Below are positions 46,851 through 61,186 of a stretch of 64,000 nt of DNA, one piece after another (position 1 is the stretch's first letter; each line of letters starts with the position of its first letter). Location: the NCBI RefSeq assembly GCF_011075055.1, contig NC_058144.1:10816138-10880137 (forward strand), in the 5' to 3' direction. A program made the translations under genes and the position numbers. The DNA is from Mangifera indica (taxonomy: Eukaryota > Streptophyta > Magnoliopsida > Sapindales > Anacardiaceae). The notes beneath the pieces are model-generated. The model had not been told where the DNA came from, searched no databases, and saw only the letters and a program-made list of their open reading frames with translations.

Positions 46851-48266
46851 TCGAGTATGATCAATGAAGTGAGTAGATGAGAAAACAGGAAGCCCTCCTT
46901 TGGCACTACAATTATTATAAAATCGCTACAAATCAGAGAGAATGATGAAGACAGAACATAAGAAAAGTGATTTCAAAGGAACTTGTTCTAATTAATTAAT
47001 TTGGACCAAACAGAAGGGTATTATAAAAAATGAAATTCCAACATATTTGATATAATAAATTAATTTTGAAGCGGAAAATGAAATTTTATAAAAAATGAAA
47101 CCCAAACATATTTGATATAATAGTTATAGATTTGATTATTGTGTCTCAGATATACTTATTTAATAAAATGGGATAAGAACCCAATCATAAAAAATTAAAA
47201 AATGAGATTTTAAGGTTTTGAATAAGGTCAATTTGAGAATAGTACAAAAATGTATACACTAGATACACCGAGGCTTGAATTCAGTTTGATTTATAAAATT
47301 GAGGTTCATAAATTGTGGCACCCTATGAGGAATTTATGTGAGTCCTCAAAAAATATATGTTTAAAAGCAATATGACTCGAAATTCAATTTGAGTTTAACT
47401 CAAACTTAATTTATTTATTCAAATAAATTTAATCATTGATTAGAACTCAATTCTATTTAAGTTTAAATTTGACTTGCGTGATTTAAACTCAATCAAAAAT
47501 AATTTTGATAAATTTAGGGAATATATATATGAACTTGGGATTTAATATTAATGGTTGATTATTTTTGATTGATTTTTGGATTTTGTTTGAACGGAGATGA
47601 TGAATTTGAATTTGGTGGCTATTTGTTAAAAAACTGATTTTTTTTTCATATTTATTTTATTTATAAATTTAAATAAGTAAAAAATTACTCTTGTGAGGGC
47701 AAAAGTGTTATTTTAATACGTTAAAGATGGTAACCTAATGGTAAAAATGGACAAATATGAAATTACCTTGTACTGGACCACATGTAATTTAGGTTATCTG
47801 TGGGCACCAATAGTTTTGGGCCCAAAAATGGACAACAAAATTACAAATTTAACATTCGACAGCAACGGCAAAGTCATGTCTCCTCTCGTCTCTTCCGATT
47901 GGTCCTAAAATTGAAAGTGAAAGTTCTCAAAGTGAAAGTGGCGGTGCCATCTTCAAATCCAACTCGTTCGGACTTCATAATGCACAATTTCTCCTCTCTC
48001 AGGTTTCGCCTTCTATTAATTAAACGTAAAATATATTTACATTTCTTTATCAGTGCTGAGATAAGTTAAAAATTGAACTGAATTCTGTTTATTTCATTAT
48101 AAAAAAGAGAAATAAAACCCATTTGGATACTCGGGGTCAGCTGTAAAAAGTTTAAGTTTTGATCGTTTTCAAGTAGAAGGATTATTCAGGTTACGCATTT
48201 TCATTTTGTTCAGGTTTCAGCTCATTGTTGTGAACCCAAACCCCGTTTGTGATTGAATTGACAGAA
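46851..48266. other. Upstream region of the formin gene
   Basis: About 46900-47800 is A/T-rich, with a degenerate repeat (47270-47520) of the GACTCGAAATTCAATTTGAG type. From about 47820 the composition becomes mixed and likely contains the formin promoter and leader. CTCCTCTCAG near 47991-48000 and GTTCAG near 48210 could be leader splice sites, but this is not certain. Confidence 0.4.
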
Positions 48267-51200
48267 ATGTCTCTTCTTAGTAGATTCTTTTACAGAAGAC
48301 CTCCTGATGGCTTGCTTGAATTTGTTGATAGAGTATATGGTTAGTGTTTGTTCCTATTGAGTTGAGTGGATTTTGATTTGGGTAGTGAATAATTTTGTTA
48401 GAGTTTATTTTTATATGTGGATTTTCGGTTTTTTTTTTTTTTTTTCAGTTTTTGATTCATGTTTTTCGACTGAAGTTCTACCAGTTGGAATGTATCACAT
48501 ATATCTTCATGAAATTATAACTGATTTGCATGAAGAGTTTCCTGATTCATCATTTCTTGCGTTTAATTTTCGTGAGGGTAAGAAGAGGAGTCAGTTTGCT
48601 GAAATTCTATGTGAATATGATGTTACTGTCATGGATTATCCGCGACAGTATGAGGGTTGCCCTCTCCTTCCAGTGTCTTTGATTCAACATTTCCTTAGAG
48701 TTTGCGAGAGTTGGCTTATGATGGGGAATCATCAAAATATTATTCTTCTGCATTGTGAGAGAGGGGGTTGGCCGCTACTGGCATTTTTGCTTGCAAGTTT
48801 TTTGATTTTTGGAAAGTTTCATAGTGGAGAGCATAGGACTCTTGAAATTGTTCATCGAGAGGCACCTAAAGGTTTCTTGCAGCTCTTGTCTCCTTTAAAT
48901 CCACTTCCTTCACAGCTTCGTTATCTTCAGTATGTTGCCAGGAGAAATATTACTCCAGAGTGGCCACCTCCGGAGCGAGCACTTTCTTTGGATTGTGTTA
49001 TTCTTCGAGCCATTCCAAACTTTGATGCACAAAATGGATGCAGGCCGCTTATTCGTGTTTTTGGTCGGAATCTCCACAGTATGGGTGGTCTTTCAACTCA
49101 AATGCTCTTCTCCATGGGCAAGAAGAAGAAGACCCTTCGTCATTACCACCAGGTGTGAGGTTTTCTGTTGTACTTGTATTTTTCTCCATTATTTGCATAC
49201 TGGTGCTGACATGAATGTCTTCTTCTTTCAGGCAGACTGTGATGTGATTAAAATAGACATACAGTGTTTTGTGCAAGGAGATGTTGTATTAGAGTGTGTT
49301 CATTTGGACTTGGATCCTGAAAGGGAAGTCATGATGTTTCGAATAATGTTTAACACTGCATTTATCCGATCCAACATAATGATGCTTAACTCCGAAAACT
49401 TGGACATTCTTTGGGATTCAAAAGAGCAGTATCCAAAAGGTTTTCGTGCAGAGGTGAATAGACTTTGAAGCTTAACTATATATTGTGGATATATGGGAGA
49501 AGGGAAAGGCAAATGATGACAGTTTTTCTACAAAAAAGGAAAAAAAAGAAAAGCAGTATTATGTATTTATGGAAGTTTCTTCTCATTTCGCTCTTCTTTC
49601 CCAAGATTAAGGACACTAAGAATTTCAGCAAGATTCTAAGACTTTGTTTTTTTTTCCCCTTTATCCTTTCATCTAACAAAAATAACTTTTCAAGTTCAGG
49701 TTTTGTTTGGGGAAGTTGATAGCATCTCCCCTCCAGAGGCTCCGACTACAATTTTAAATGGAGAGGAGAAAGGTGGACTGCCCATTGAAGCTTTCTCTAG
49801 GGTTCAAGAACTTTTCAGCGAGGTTGAGTGGGTTGATAGCAGTGATGATGCTGCCCTTTGGCTACTTAAACAACTATCTGACTTAAGTGATGCAAAAGAA
49901 CTTTCAAGACAGCAAAATAGTGGAAGTTCATATACGTCACCTGTGGATTCTGAAGAAGAAAGCACTGCATCTTGCGTGGCTGAGGCTGATAGTTTGGATG
50001 AGGCATTTGATGTTTTTCCTAAGCCCATAGCAGATACGGAGAAATTACTGCCTTCAAATACTACTAATTTAGTTACCTTTACTTCTGAAAATGGTGGTGC
50101 ACACAATAATATTGTTACTTCCGAACCTCTAGATCAAGTTTATGCAGAAACTATTTTATCTCCACTTCATCCACAATCAATAGTTCCTACTGATGGAATT
50201 TTACCTTGTTCCCCTCCATCACTATCTCTGTCTCCTCCCATTACCCACATATCGGACCCACAAACTCCCCCACTTTTTATATCTGAAGGAATTCCCGCAC
50301 CACCGCTGCTGCCACCAGCACTACCATTTTCTAATGCCCTCCCACCACCACCACCACCACCTCCTCCTCCTCCTCCTTTTAATTCTTCTAAAGCCATCCC
50401 ACTAGTCCCACCACCACCACTGCCCCCTCCCCCTTTTAATTCTTCTAAAGCTATCCCACTAGTCCCACCACCACCACCTCCTCCATCTAATTCTTTTAAA
50501 GCCCTCCTATCAATCCCAACACCTCCACCACCACCTCCTCAACACAATTCTTCTAGAGCCATCCCACTAGCTCCACCACCTCCCTCACTTACTTCTAAAT
50601 CTAGTCAACCATCCCCTGCACCTCCACCACCTCTATTTTTGGGCAATGCTAATAATGCACCACCACCTCCACCTCCACCTCCACCGCCTTTAGGACCTAC
50701 AAAGTCAGGTTCAATCCGGCCATCTCCACCACCAGCTCCCAAACTTCCTACTGCTCCTCCTCCTCCTCCACCAATTCCTGGCATGAAGCCAAGTCCTTCC
50801 ACAATACTTGGACCAAAAAACTCTACAGTGCCACCACCACCTCCTCTATCTATTGGAAAAGGAAAAGTGACTTCAGAGCCAACAAGTCTTGGCAGAGGTC
50901 GATTAGCCAGTGGAGGTGGTATTGCTCCTAAGAAAACTTCATTAAAGCCCTTACATTGGGTGAAAGTTACTCGACCAGTGCAGGGTAGTTTATGGGCTGA
51001 TTCTCAGAAACAGGAAAATCAGTCCAGGTGCGCTAAAGTTGGTATATTTATCATACATCACCTCTTTGATAAATTCTTTTAGATGCTAAAAAAACATCTT
51101 TCTATTGTCACCTGATGATCTTGAAAATTCTGGGTAGGGCCCCTGAAATAGATATGATGGAACTTGAAAGATTGTTCTCAGCGGTGTCAGATGCAAGTGG

Positions 51201-54200
51201 AACTAACAAAGTTGGAGTTCGACGTGGTTCTAGCCTCAATAAACCTGAGAAAGTGCAATTGGTAATGCCATTTTTTCTTTTATTTTCTAAATTTTTTTTG
51301 GTGAAAAAGGTTGCATTTATTGCTCTTATTAATTGAAAAGAAGGTATAACTTGACCCTCTGCATCCATAATTTTCATTAGTAACATTACAGATTATATAA
51401 TCAAATGAAATTTGTTTATCGTACTTAAGAAGAAAAAAGGAAAGAAAACTAGCAGTATTAAGAGAAAAAAATTTGGAAGATCCTTGTCTACCTGAAATAG
51501 AGATGAAAAAATAAAAGTGGTATGCATGAGAAAATGGATGGGAAGTAAAATTATGCATCATAAAATTAAAGTTAGATATGCTATTGACTAATATTGCCTG
51601 CTAGTTTTTTAAAATTCTTTGTTTTCTTTCAAGCAAATATCTGAAATTTTAGTAACTACTTAGGGATAATTTATATCTGAAATTTTAGTAACTACTTAGG
51701 GATAATTTAGATCTTAGGCTTTCCAAAAAACCTGTTTTGCATTATGTTTGTCCTTGTGTAAATTTGATGCTTCCTTGAGAATTCAAAAGTATACTACGAT
51801 CATATTTTTGTGTGTATATTTTTCTTTTTACTATCTTACCTAAACAAATCTGAAAAATCGCTGAAACATTAATTTTGACCTTGGCATTCTATTAACATTG
51901 GAGGATGAAAATTGTTTTAAGGGAATTGAATGAATTTCTGATGATATGGTACCTTCCTGGTGAGCCTGGTTATTGAGAAATGGCATCATTAGCGATAAAC
52001 TAAAAGTTGCCAATTTCATTTATGCATATACATTTGAGATTTTTATTCTTACTATTGGCATATGGATCAAGTTTGTTATTTTTGCTATATTTGACAGGTT
52101 GACTTGCGTAGAGCATATAATTGTGAAATAATGTTGACGAAAATAAAAATTCCTTTGCCAGATATGATTGTAAGTTCACCTCTGCTCCATGCTACATGTC
52201 TTAATATTTTTTTCACTGACTCATGGGAATATCAATTTTCATTGAATCCATATTTCATAGTCTTTATGTAAAAGAGTTTGTTTGTCAAAAGAGCTCTTAA
52301 ATTCCGAGATTTATCTCTTCATTTTATATGGTACTACAGTATCACATTTTGATTATGTTAATGTCTTTGTTTCAATCAAGTGTTAAATGTGCTTTAGCTA
52401 TCTGATTGATTTCCAAATGATCTTAGTACTGTATTTTTAACCAAGGAATATAATGATATTGCTGCATCCATGAACTTAGAAAATATTGCAAATTACCTCT
52501 ACTTCTGCAAACTTAGAGAAGTCCCTTTATTAAAGTTCCATGCATCACACAGTGCTATGAGATAGCACTGGTCTTCTCTCCATTTTCTCGAAATGTATTT
52601 GTTTCTGTTCAGGTTTTCTGTCACTTGCCTTTCTTGGAAGAAAATGTCAGGGATGGCCAGTTGTGATATTGACATCTCAGGAATTTATTTTGTGCAAATT
52701 ATTTATGTTTTGCATCTTGCCTGATCTTGGTGTGCAAGTTGATTTAATAATCTTGTTGCTATGCCATGATTTGAGGTGTGGCTTTAGTACACCATACATG
52801 AGAGGTTTCTAATTCAAGAGCTGGGGAGGTTTCTGATCCCTCTGAGGCAATTAAGTTTTGCTTCTTATGTTCATGAGTAAGTTGTAGCAATTTGTATTTA
52901 GATTGTCGAATATGGATGTACAAGTTCAAATGAAAATAAATTATACTACAACAATCAACATGTTGCATACTGTCAGAAATGGTTTGTTATTGTTTGGGGA
53001 TGCGGAAGTGATGAATGTATGGACTGCTAATGTTAGGATACATTTTGGTGTTGATCATTTGACTGGTTAGGGACGTGGATCTTGACTGGAGATATGGTAA
53101 GAGTGTGATGTGAGAGGTTTTGGAGGTTGGAGCTATATCTTTAAGGCTTTGTTAGTACTGTATCTTTGATTTCTTATTTCTAGTCCTAAATGATTGTTCA
53201 CATAGGAGCTAGGGAGTGTGTTGCCTTGCCATGTTTCTTTGCAGTTTTCTTTAGTAATATAAAAAAACACGATATTGATGTTGATTTTTGCAATTCTATG
53301 ATGGAACTTTCCATCTTGCAACAATTATCATGATTCATATTGTTGTGGTATTTATCTGGTAAGCAGTGATATTCGTGAGCCAAAAATCAATATTTGGTAA
53401 AAGTGGTGAAAATTTTCCTGTCATTAGTTTGGGGACTAAGACAGTGGTTACTATATTTATTTTCTGCTAGAAAACTGACTCTATTCTTTGTCCCAATTAA
53501 TTTTGCTTTCTCTCTCTCTCTCTCTCTCCCCCTTTTTAAAAATTAACTTGTGTTCCCTCTTATATTTGATTTTTGAACATTTTATTCTTGAAATTGATGT
53601 TCTTTTTCTGTTTTGTTTGTGTTTCCAGAGTGCAATTCTAGCTTTGGATTCTTCTGCTCTAGACATTGATCAGGTTGAGAACCTAATCAAATTCTGTCCC
53701 ACTAAGGAAGAAATTGATATGCTGAAGGTAATCCTATATGTTCATATGAACCTTTTACAGAGTAAGTGATATGTTTCTGTATATATGTCTGACATGTTAT
53801 TGTTTCCATTTTCAGAATTATTCAGGTAACAAGGACATGCTTGGAAACTGTGAACAGGTCTGTTCAGATGACTTATGTCTTAAAAATAGTTTCACTCATT
53901 AAATTTACATATGATCTTCTAGTGTGAGAGGGACAGAGAGAGATAGAGAGATGTTCCTAGGTGTCTACTTATGTATCACTAGGAGCAAAAGCTCACAAAA
54001 AGTGTCATTTTTTTCTTCTTTGTTTTTTTTGGATACGAATGGATCTTAGTTCTTAGATCAGACATTGGCACTTAAGAACCCCAGATGGGTTGGCAGGTTC
54101 ACAAATAGACCAGTTGGTAAGTGCTACTTGACTAGTGTGTGGATTTTTCTGGTTGACTTGATTGGGATGATTGGATCATTTAGTAAGGTTTTGAGGGGTT

Positions 54201-57200
54201 ACTTTGATTGGTTTGTAGACTGGTTCTCCAGTTTTCTGGCTGATTTGATTAGCTTGGTCCAGTTTTTAAAAACATGACTTATGTAATTATCTTGAATATG
54301 TGCAGGTACCTTTTTTTATTATTCTAATATACTTTTCATCATATGACGTTTCAGTTCTTCATGGCATTGATGAAGGTTCCACGAGTAGAAGCTAAGTTAC
54401 GAGTTTTTTCCTTTAAAATCACCTTTTGTAGTCAGGTATACTTCCAGGCAGTTCGTATATTGAATTCTGCATACTATTATTATTGATGGTATACGGTGTT
54501 TAATTTCGCAATTTTATGAAAGGTTGAGGATTTAAGACGTAACCTGAATACCATTAATGCTGCTTCCAGAGAGGTAACTTCAAAATTAATATTGTAATAT
54601 TTATGAATATACAAATTATTTGCATTCTATCTTGCTCATATTTTCAGGTAAAAGAATCGGTGAAATTGCGTCAGATAATGCAGACTATTCTCACATTAGG
54701 AAATGCTTTGAATCAAGGCACAGTTCGAGGTGCAACTTTGTTGGTTAAATTTTAATTTTTGACAGTCTTGTGCAATTTGCTTCTGATGCCTGTATTTTTA
54801 TCATTGGTTTATTTTGTATTGTATTGCAGGATCTGCTGTAGGGTTCAAATTGGACAGCCTTCTCAAATTATCTGACACTCGTGCCAGAAACAACAAAATG
54901 ACTCTAATGCATTACTTGTGCAAGGTAGAATAACTAAAATAATGTTTCAAGTTTTTACCTGGATCATAAGTGGGTATTGTAAAATAGTAATTTAGTTCTT
55001 CTCTCTCAGACTGTTGGGAGGCAAAATCTACCACAGTTAATTGATACTTATCAGGAAAAACGAACCTAATGCTTGTGTCATAATTCATCAAAAGCATTTT
55101 CTAAAATCCTGCATTATGAATTTTCCATTTGGCATTTTTGATGTAAGAATGGGTTTTTTTGTGATAACTTTGTAATATTTTTGTCTTCATTAGCTTCTTG
55201 CTGAGAAAATGCCGGAGTTGCTGGATTTTGACAAGGATCTTGTTCATTTGGAAGCTGCATCGAAGGTATAATTATTTCTGTTTTCTTATTAGGATTAACT
55301 TGTTAATGATAGCCTTGCCTTTCTGCTTCAATAGCGTGCTTTTCTTGTTTTCATTAACTTTTCCTTCACATCAAATAACTAGATTCAATTGAAAATTCTG
55401 GCTGAAGAAATGCAAGCTGTAAGTAAGGGTCTTGAGAAGGTTGAACAAGAATTGTCAGCTTCAGAAAATGATGGTGCTATTTCCGTGGGCTTTCAGAAGG
55501 TGAGAATAATAATGACACCTGCTCACTCTATAAAATAATCTTTTGTATAAAAAACACATGGTTAAATATTTTAAATAGAATAAAATCAAGGAAAATTTCT
55601 GTACCCTTAAGATTATGGCATATGTAGATTGATTCAAGCAACTTGCTAACTATCTCTTGTGCAATAGTTTTAGATATATGCCTCAGTTAATTCATAATTT
55701 GGTGTTTCCTTTAGTAGAGATTCTTGCTTTACTTCCCAGCTGTATGAGACAAAATAGGACATTAATACCCAATAAGGAAATTTTACTGGTTAATCATTGA
55801 CTTTATCCTGGATATCAATGGTATTGTTACTAGTGGCCATTTACTTATTTATGTCTTGTTACTGGTTGATTCTGTGTGGTCCATGTGTTCTCATGTAAAC
55901 AGCATAGAATCCTTACATAGATGGGTTTTAAAAATCCTTTGATTTGAAGTTAACTTGATCATAATCAAAATGCAAAGATCTTAAAAGTATAATCTGTAGA
56001 AGATTCAGAATCAGCCAGTCTTTGTAGTAATTTGAATAATCTCAGAAATCCACTAATGTAGGCAGAACTGGAAGAACTTGGCAGATAGGAACTGAGCAAG
56101 ACCAGTAGAGACATGAATACAAACCACTAGCAAGTGTGCTTAAGGAAACAACTTGGCCTGATCAAAACTGAACTTAAGCTGCTATTTCAAGTAGTTTGTG
56201 TTAATTCATAGCCTGATTAATTTTTCCTTGATAAATAATTCTTCAAATTATGCAACAGAATTTTGTGTGAACAATTTGATCATAGCTGTGATTATTGGGT
56301 CTAAGGTTCTCTGCTGTTAACACAAAATTGTGTATGTTTCCTTTTTCTTTCCCCTCTAAAGAGGTGCTTGGGAAAGCGCATTTTAACATAGTTAAAATAT
56401 TTTTTCTTACCTCACCCACTATCTTCTTTAACTAATAATGATAATAACTTGCATGGTTTTACATATCTTGTTTCATTCTTTTGGAAGAGCATCATAGATC
56501 TAAGTTGTGTTGTTAAGTAGTTAAACTATGTGAAGAGCTTATTTCATCTAAGAGAGTGTCCTGTACTAATTCCACAGTGAGCTTGTTTCCTTAGACGTGA
56601 ACTTTCTTGATGAACATGATAATGATGTTCAGTAGCATGCCAAAACATTTTTTAGCAAACATGTGCTTTGCATTAACATATAAACTTCCTGCTTTTCAGG
56701 TGTTGATAAATTTTCTTGACACTGCTGAAGCTGATGTAAGGGCCCTTATATCCTTATATTCTGAAGTGGTGAGTCTAAGATTTCAGCCCGTATACTGAAG
56801 TGCATTTTAGCTCTAGTTTGCATCTTAAGAACGGATTCTGTTTCAGGGGAGAAATGCAGATTCATTGTCCCATTACTTTGGTGAAGATCCAGCTCGGTGT
56901 CCTTTTGAGCAAGGTTTGATACATTTTTCTATAATTTGTCTAAACTACCAGTACATTTGATGAAGAAGAATAATCAAAATGTTTTTTCACCTCTATGATT
57001 TTTCTTTATTTTTTTGTGTTTTGTGGCATTTGTGCAACTGTCGAGTGAAGTTGGTAATAATTCTGCAATTGATTAGAGTTTTGCTTGTTCTCCTATTTCT
57101 AAGTAGATGAAGTCAATGCAAATCATTCAATATTTTCTGTCTATATTGCTCAGAGTTAGCAATTTGAGGGAATTCTTCTCTAAAATGATTATTGATCAAA

Positions 57201-57438
57201 TTACATTTTCCTATAAATTGGTGATTCTTTATTGCTTCTGAATGCAGTGACACAGATCTTGGTGGTTTTCGTTAAGATGTTCAAAAAGGCACGAGAGGAG
57301 AATGAAAAGCAGGCTGATGCAGAGAAGAAGAAACTTGAGAAGGAAGCCATGAAAGACAAGGCAGCAGCTAATTTATCTGCGAAGAAAGACGGTGTCTCTA
57401 CTTATAATTTGAGACATAATATTCAAGTTCAGAAATAA
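48267..57438 (+). CDS. Class II formin-like protein (FH14/FH18/FH20 type)
   Basis: Seventeen exons joined in frame give 3489 nt, 1162 residues: 48267-48339, 48449-49152, 49232-49453, 49700-51027, 51138-51261, 52098-52169, 53629-53727, 53816-53857, 54355-54435, 54523-54573, 54648-54729, 54830-54924, 55194-55265, 55383-55499, 56700-56768, 56847-56913, 57248-57438. Residues 1-195 form a PTEN-like head. The P-loop reads HCERGGWP near 126-133; the catalytic Arg position is Pro, so it should not be an active phosphatase. A C2-like region spans about 200-335 and an acidic linker follows. FH1 (about 530-720) has several polyproline runs. FH2 starts at about 747 (LKPLHWVKVTRP) and ends near 1125, with LTLGNALNQGTVRGSAVGFK intact. 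The C-terminal tail is a charged helix. Class II formins nucleate actin and link it to microtubules and membranes; Arabidopsis FH14 acts in cell division. Assignment to one subtype is not certain. A possible polyadenylation signal AATAAA is at 57741. Confidence 0.93.
51641..51712. repeat. Two tandem copies of a 36-bp unit in a formin intron
   Basis: CTGAAATTTTAGTAACTACT followed by TAGGGATAATTTA occurs at 51641 and again at 51677. It lies in the intron between exons 5 and 6 of the formin gene and has no evident function. Confidence 0.9.
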
Positions 57439-57740
57439 GACTCCTGAATACACCTCAATGAATGCGATGGCAAGCACATGTTAGCAAGATGCAAGAGCTG
57501 CATTAATCATTCAAAACAGAATGATGAACTTGATTGTTTGTGGTGTTGCGCAGCTTCTTCACTGTAAACTCTGCTGTCTAATTTGCAGCAAAATGGGGTT
57601 TCTCTCAGTCAACCTTGAAGAGAGTTGAAATCTTCCATGAAGCTCAAAATTTTGATATGGGGTGGTCTTTCCATAATTATGTTTTGAGCTGTAAATAGTC
57701 TATGTGAAAGACAATTTTTCAACTGGAAAGCATGTTCATA

Positions 57741-57746
57741 AATAAA
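57741..57746 (+). terminator. Putative polyadenylation signal of the formin gene
   Basis: AATAAA lies about 300 bp beyond the formin stop codon, within ATAAATAAATCCC. Plant signals are loose, so this is a plausible but unproven site. Confidence 0.4.
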
Positions 57747-57749
57747 TCC

Positions 57750-60330
57750 CATTCTGCATTATAACCATAGAGGTGTAAAAATTTTCAGCAATTCAAATTA
57801 TTTATTTATTTGCTGGGTTGTAAGACATTATTATTTGTCTTGCCCCGCACAATTAACTTTAATTTCCCATTATATTCACATCTGCAATGTCTGAATGAAG
57901 AAGGCAAGCCTTACCAGCTCAAAAATACAATTTTATATATTTTACTTTTATGTTTAAAGTCTGTAATCGACTTTCTCTTATGATATTAATCTAATAAACT
58001 TATGTTTAAATTTAATCTTCCTAATTATTAAAGCATTTATGGTTTTGAATATTGGAATTTCCCATTTAACTTTGGTGGTTTTGTTTTAGGGTTTTAAAAT
58101 AAGAAATTCTGTTTAAATTCCTTTTTTGTTTGAAGAATTTGATGATATGATATATATATATTGTCCATATTATTTCACAACTCACATTGGTTTTCATCTT
58201 TGCTTTGTGATATCTGAACCTGCTAGGCAAGCGTTATCGCCTTAACATGTGGATGCTTCTCTCCTTTTCTTAGGATTTAGAAGTCTGCAGGAATTTTACA
58301 AATTCATTAAACAATTAATATTAATTTATCAAACCTATATAAAATATGTATCCATGAAATTTTCTTTATGATATTAAAAAGGAGTAATATTATATGTATT
58401 TATTTTTTATACAAAATTCGTATATAAAAATAATGTATTATCATATAATTAGTGATTCTGAATAATGTGTTATTACGTGAAAAAACAATATCTAATTACA
58501 TAATTTTGAAAATAGACATTTCACGTGCATACTTAACTTTGAAAAGTGACTTTTCCACCCTTAAAATCTTGGGTTTTCTTTTCTTCGGTGATGGCCACTA
58601 TCTCTGTCCTCCCTTCTTCTTCTGCAACCACTGATGACTTTAATGACTTGTGAAGAAGCTTCGACGACAACCAATGAAAGACGAATTGAGGACTAATCGA
58701 AGGGCATAGATTAAATGTATATAAATATCTACAAGTTTATATGTGTTATCACATGTGTTATTTTATTTTTAATTTAAAGTTATTAAATCATATGATGATA
58801 TATATAAATATATATATATATTTATATATTTAAAATAAAAACATATAATATTACTTATTAGATAAATTTGTATTTCTGGTAAGATTTTTATTTTGTCTAG
58901 ATTATTGACTTAATTTATCGGGTAACTCTTATTTAACGTTTGATTCCAACATAATAACCCTCTTTGTCTTGTCCTACAGAATGAAATATATATTTGTTAC
59001 AGTAAAATTTGTGTTCATCGTTTAATGTAAAAAAAAATTATGGTAAAATAAATTTATTTGCTCATGTGAAAATTCAAGAGAGAATCTAATCTTGGGCACT
59101 ATCAGATTATTTTCCCATTTAAACTCTGCTTTTTCTTAACCAGATGACATAAATAAATAAACTCTCCTTGTCTGACACTGAATTAACTTTTATTTTTGTT
59201 TTCAACTTTCCTAATTAACTTGAAATTCTCTTTGATTTTCCAATTTGGGTGATATAAATAAATAATGTCCTTTTATTTCTTAACTCAAAATTTTGTTTTT
59301 CTTTCAGTTTTCTTCTTCTCTTCTCTGCACTTTAGAATTTTTCTCATCAATTTCTAGAGCTGGAAGGTTGGTGGTACTGTCTCGAAGTTCACTCTTGCAA
59401 AGTAGTAAAATATAAATTTATATTTTTGTTTTAGTTTCATTTTTTTTTTTAACTCTCTAATTATGTTTTTATGTTTTTAACATCAAGCAAATTTAGGGGA
59501 TTAACTTAATTTTTTTTTTCTTTTTCTAATTCTCATAATGGTTAGAGTAACAGTAAAAGCTTGTAATACTAATAAAAAAACTTATAACATGAATATAATG
59601 TTAATCTAACAACTTTATAATATCAATTATACATGAAAATTTAATGATTTTCAATTCTATTCTATTGTTTCTTTTATTATGAAATTCATAATTTTGGTTC
59701 AACAAAAAAAAAAAAAAAAAAAGCAAAAATATGTTAGGATTGTTGTAATCTTGCCTTTCTTTTTCTCTTGACATTCTGGTTCCATAATTGCTCGGATTGT
59801 TCTGAATTTTTTTTTTTTTTTTTTTTTGCATATTTTGGTGGAGTAGTATTATATGTATAATTTTATATATAAACAATGATATATTATCATGTGATTGAAT
59901 ATTTATAAATTAAAAATAAAATAATACCCAATTATATGGTGACGCATCGTTATTTGTATCTATATTATTATTGATTTTTGCGATTGTAATTAGAGGAGTA
60001 CTATATGCACAAATAATGAGTACAAACTTGTGCATAAATAATGACATATCATTATGCGATTGGTTGTTGTTTTATCTCTAATCAATACTATCTAATCACA
60101 TAAGACATTATATTATCAATAAAATTATGTGTACAATTTTATGCACAAATAATAACATGCGATCATATGATTGAGTAATTTTAAATTCGAGATAAAATAA
60201 CATCTAATCATATGGTGACATGTTTTTATTTGTACACAAAGGTGCATATATAACGCTAATCTTAGATTATTTGTGCATAAATTTGTATTTATTGTTTGTG
60301 CGTATAATTTTATTAGTGTAATTAAGTATT
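57750..60330. other. Intergenic region with several AT-rich MITE-like copies
   Basis: Copies of one AT-rich family are visible at about 58380-58510, 58690-58860, 59836-59960, 59993-60120 and 60120-60290. All have GGAGTA.TATTATATG-like or TTATCATATAATT wording and an AATTTT.AATT.AAAATAA core. A small A/T-poor patch at 58580-58680 is not coding in any convincing way. Homopolymer runs occur at 59702-59720 and 59808-59827. Confidence 0.5.
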
Positions 60331-60361
60331 GTTGTTATGGCTTTTGTACAGGAAACAAACC

Positions 60362-60946
60362 ATGGAGAATGAGTGGAAAGCTGCTCTTACTCTTCTTCGT
60401 ATGAACTCCCAGAAACTGGACAACGAAACAGCACTTTCTTTGAATAATTTGATTAAATCCAGGAAAGAAATTGCCAACTCAAATGAGTCACACGATTATA
60501 TACCCCTAGCCATTCCTCAGGCGCCAAGCTTGAGAGGGCTTATTCAAAAGTGTGTTTGCAGCAAGCCTTTTGAAAAGCTTCTAACAAGAACCGATTTGAG
60601 ACCTGATCAAAGCCGATTGTCATTGAACAAAAATGATGTCCAAGAATGTCTAATTTGGATGTTGAATAAAGATGAGAATCTTGAGGCAGGAATACCTGTA
60701 ACCACATATGATATGAAGGGGAAGCAATACCCCATGATTTTTAAACTTTGGTGTTGCAAAGTTTATGTTCTTACCTCTGGATGGATAGAGTTTCTGCAGA
60801 AAAATAAGCTTACAGCTGAAGAAGATTTGGTAATAATATGGATGTTTCGCCATGTTGAGACACAAAAACTTTGCTTCGTCATCAGTTCCAGGAAATCTAC
60901 ACGGCTTCCACAGCCAATGAACACTGGAAGGTTAAGGATTAATTGA
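60362..60946 (+). CDS. B3-domain protein (plant B3, DUF313-like subgroup)
   Basis: A single exon of 194 residues starts at the ATG at 60362 (CCATGGAGAAT context). TTTTGTACAG|GAAAC at 60352, ten bases upstream, looks like a splice acceptor, so the leader probably contains an intron. An in-frame ATG at 60329 would add 11 residues and would lie in that intron. A B3 fold covers about residues 66-175: KPFEKLLTRTDLRPDQSRL, then IPVTTYDMKGKQYPMIFKLW, YVLTSGWIEFLQKNKL and EEDLVIIWMFRH. This order is the B3 DNA-binding barrel. The two Cys near 68-70 and 143-144 are not conserved zinc ligands. Expected role is nuclear, sequence-specific DNA binding. Targets are unknown. The small size and lack of a second domain fit the rapidly duplicating B3 group. 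A possible poly(A) signal AATAAA lies at 61025. Confidence 0.82.
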   Translation: MENEWKAALTLLRMNSQKLDNETALSLNNLIKSRKEIANSNESHDYIPLAIPQAPSLRGLIQKCVCSKPFEKLLTRTDLRPDQSRLSLNKNDVQECLIWMLNKDENLEAGIPVTTYDMKGKQYPMIFKLWCCKVYVLTSGWIEFLQKNKLTAEEDLVIIWMFRHVETQKLCFVISSRKSTRLPQPMNTGRLRIN

Positions 60947-61186
60947 GAGCTGGGTCATTAGTTTAACCTAGAAAATGTTGTTTTAATTAACTAATATATC
61001 CAATGAAGACAGATTATGGATACAAATAAAAGTACTCAGCAAATTTATTAGCTCTTAATAAATCTGACATTACAATTTAAGTTTATGATAAGGAAGCTAT
61101 ATTTTATACAGTTGAAATCATATGCACCCAAATGCTTGATATGTTGTTATTTGTTGAGATGTTGAATGATGCAATGCAGAGGCTCA

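Noticed and set aside
50167..50802. Gly-rich and His-rich frames
   Set aside because: Other-frame reads of the CCA/CCT repeats of the formin FH1 region.
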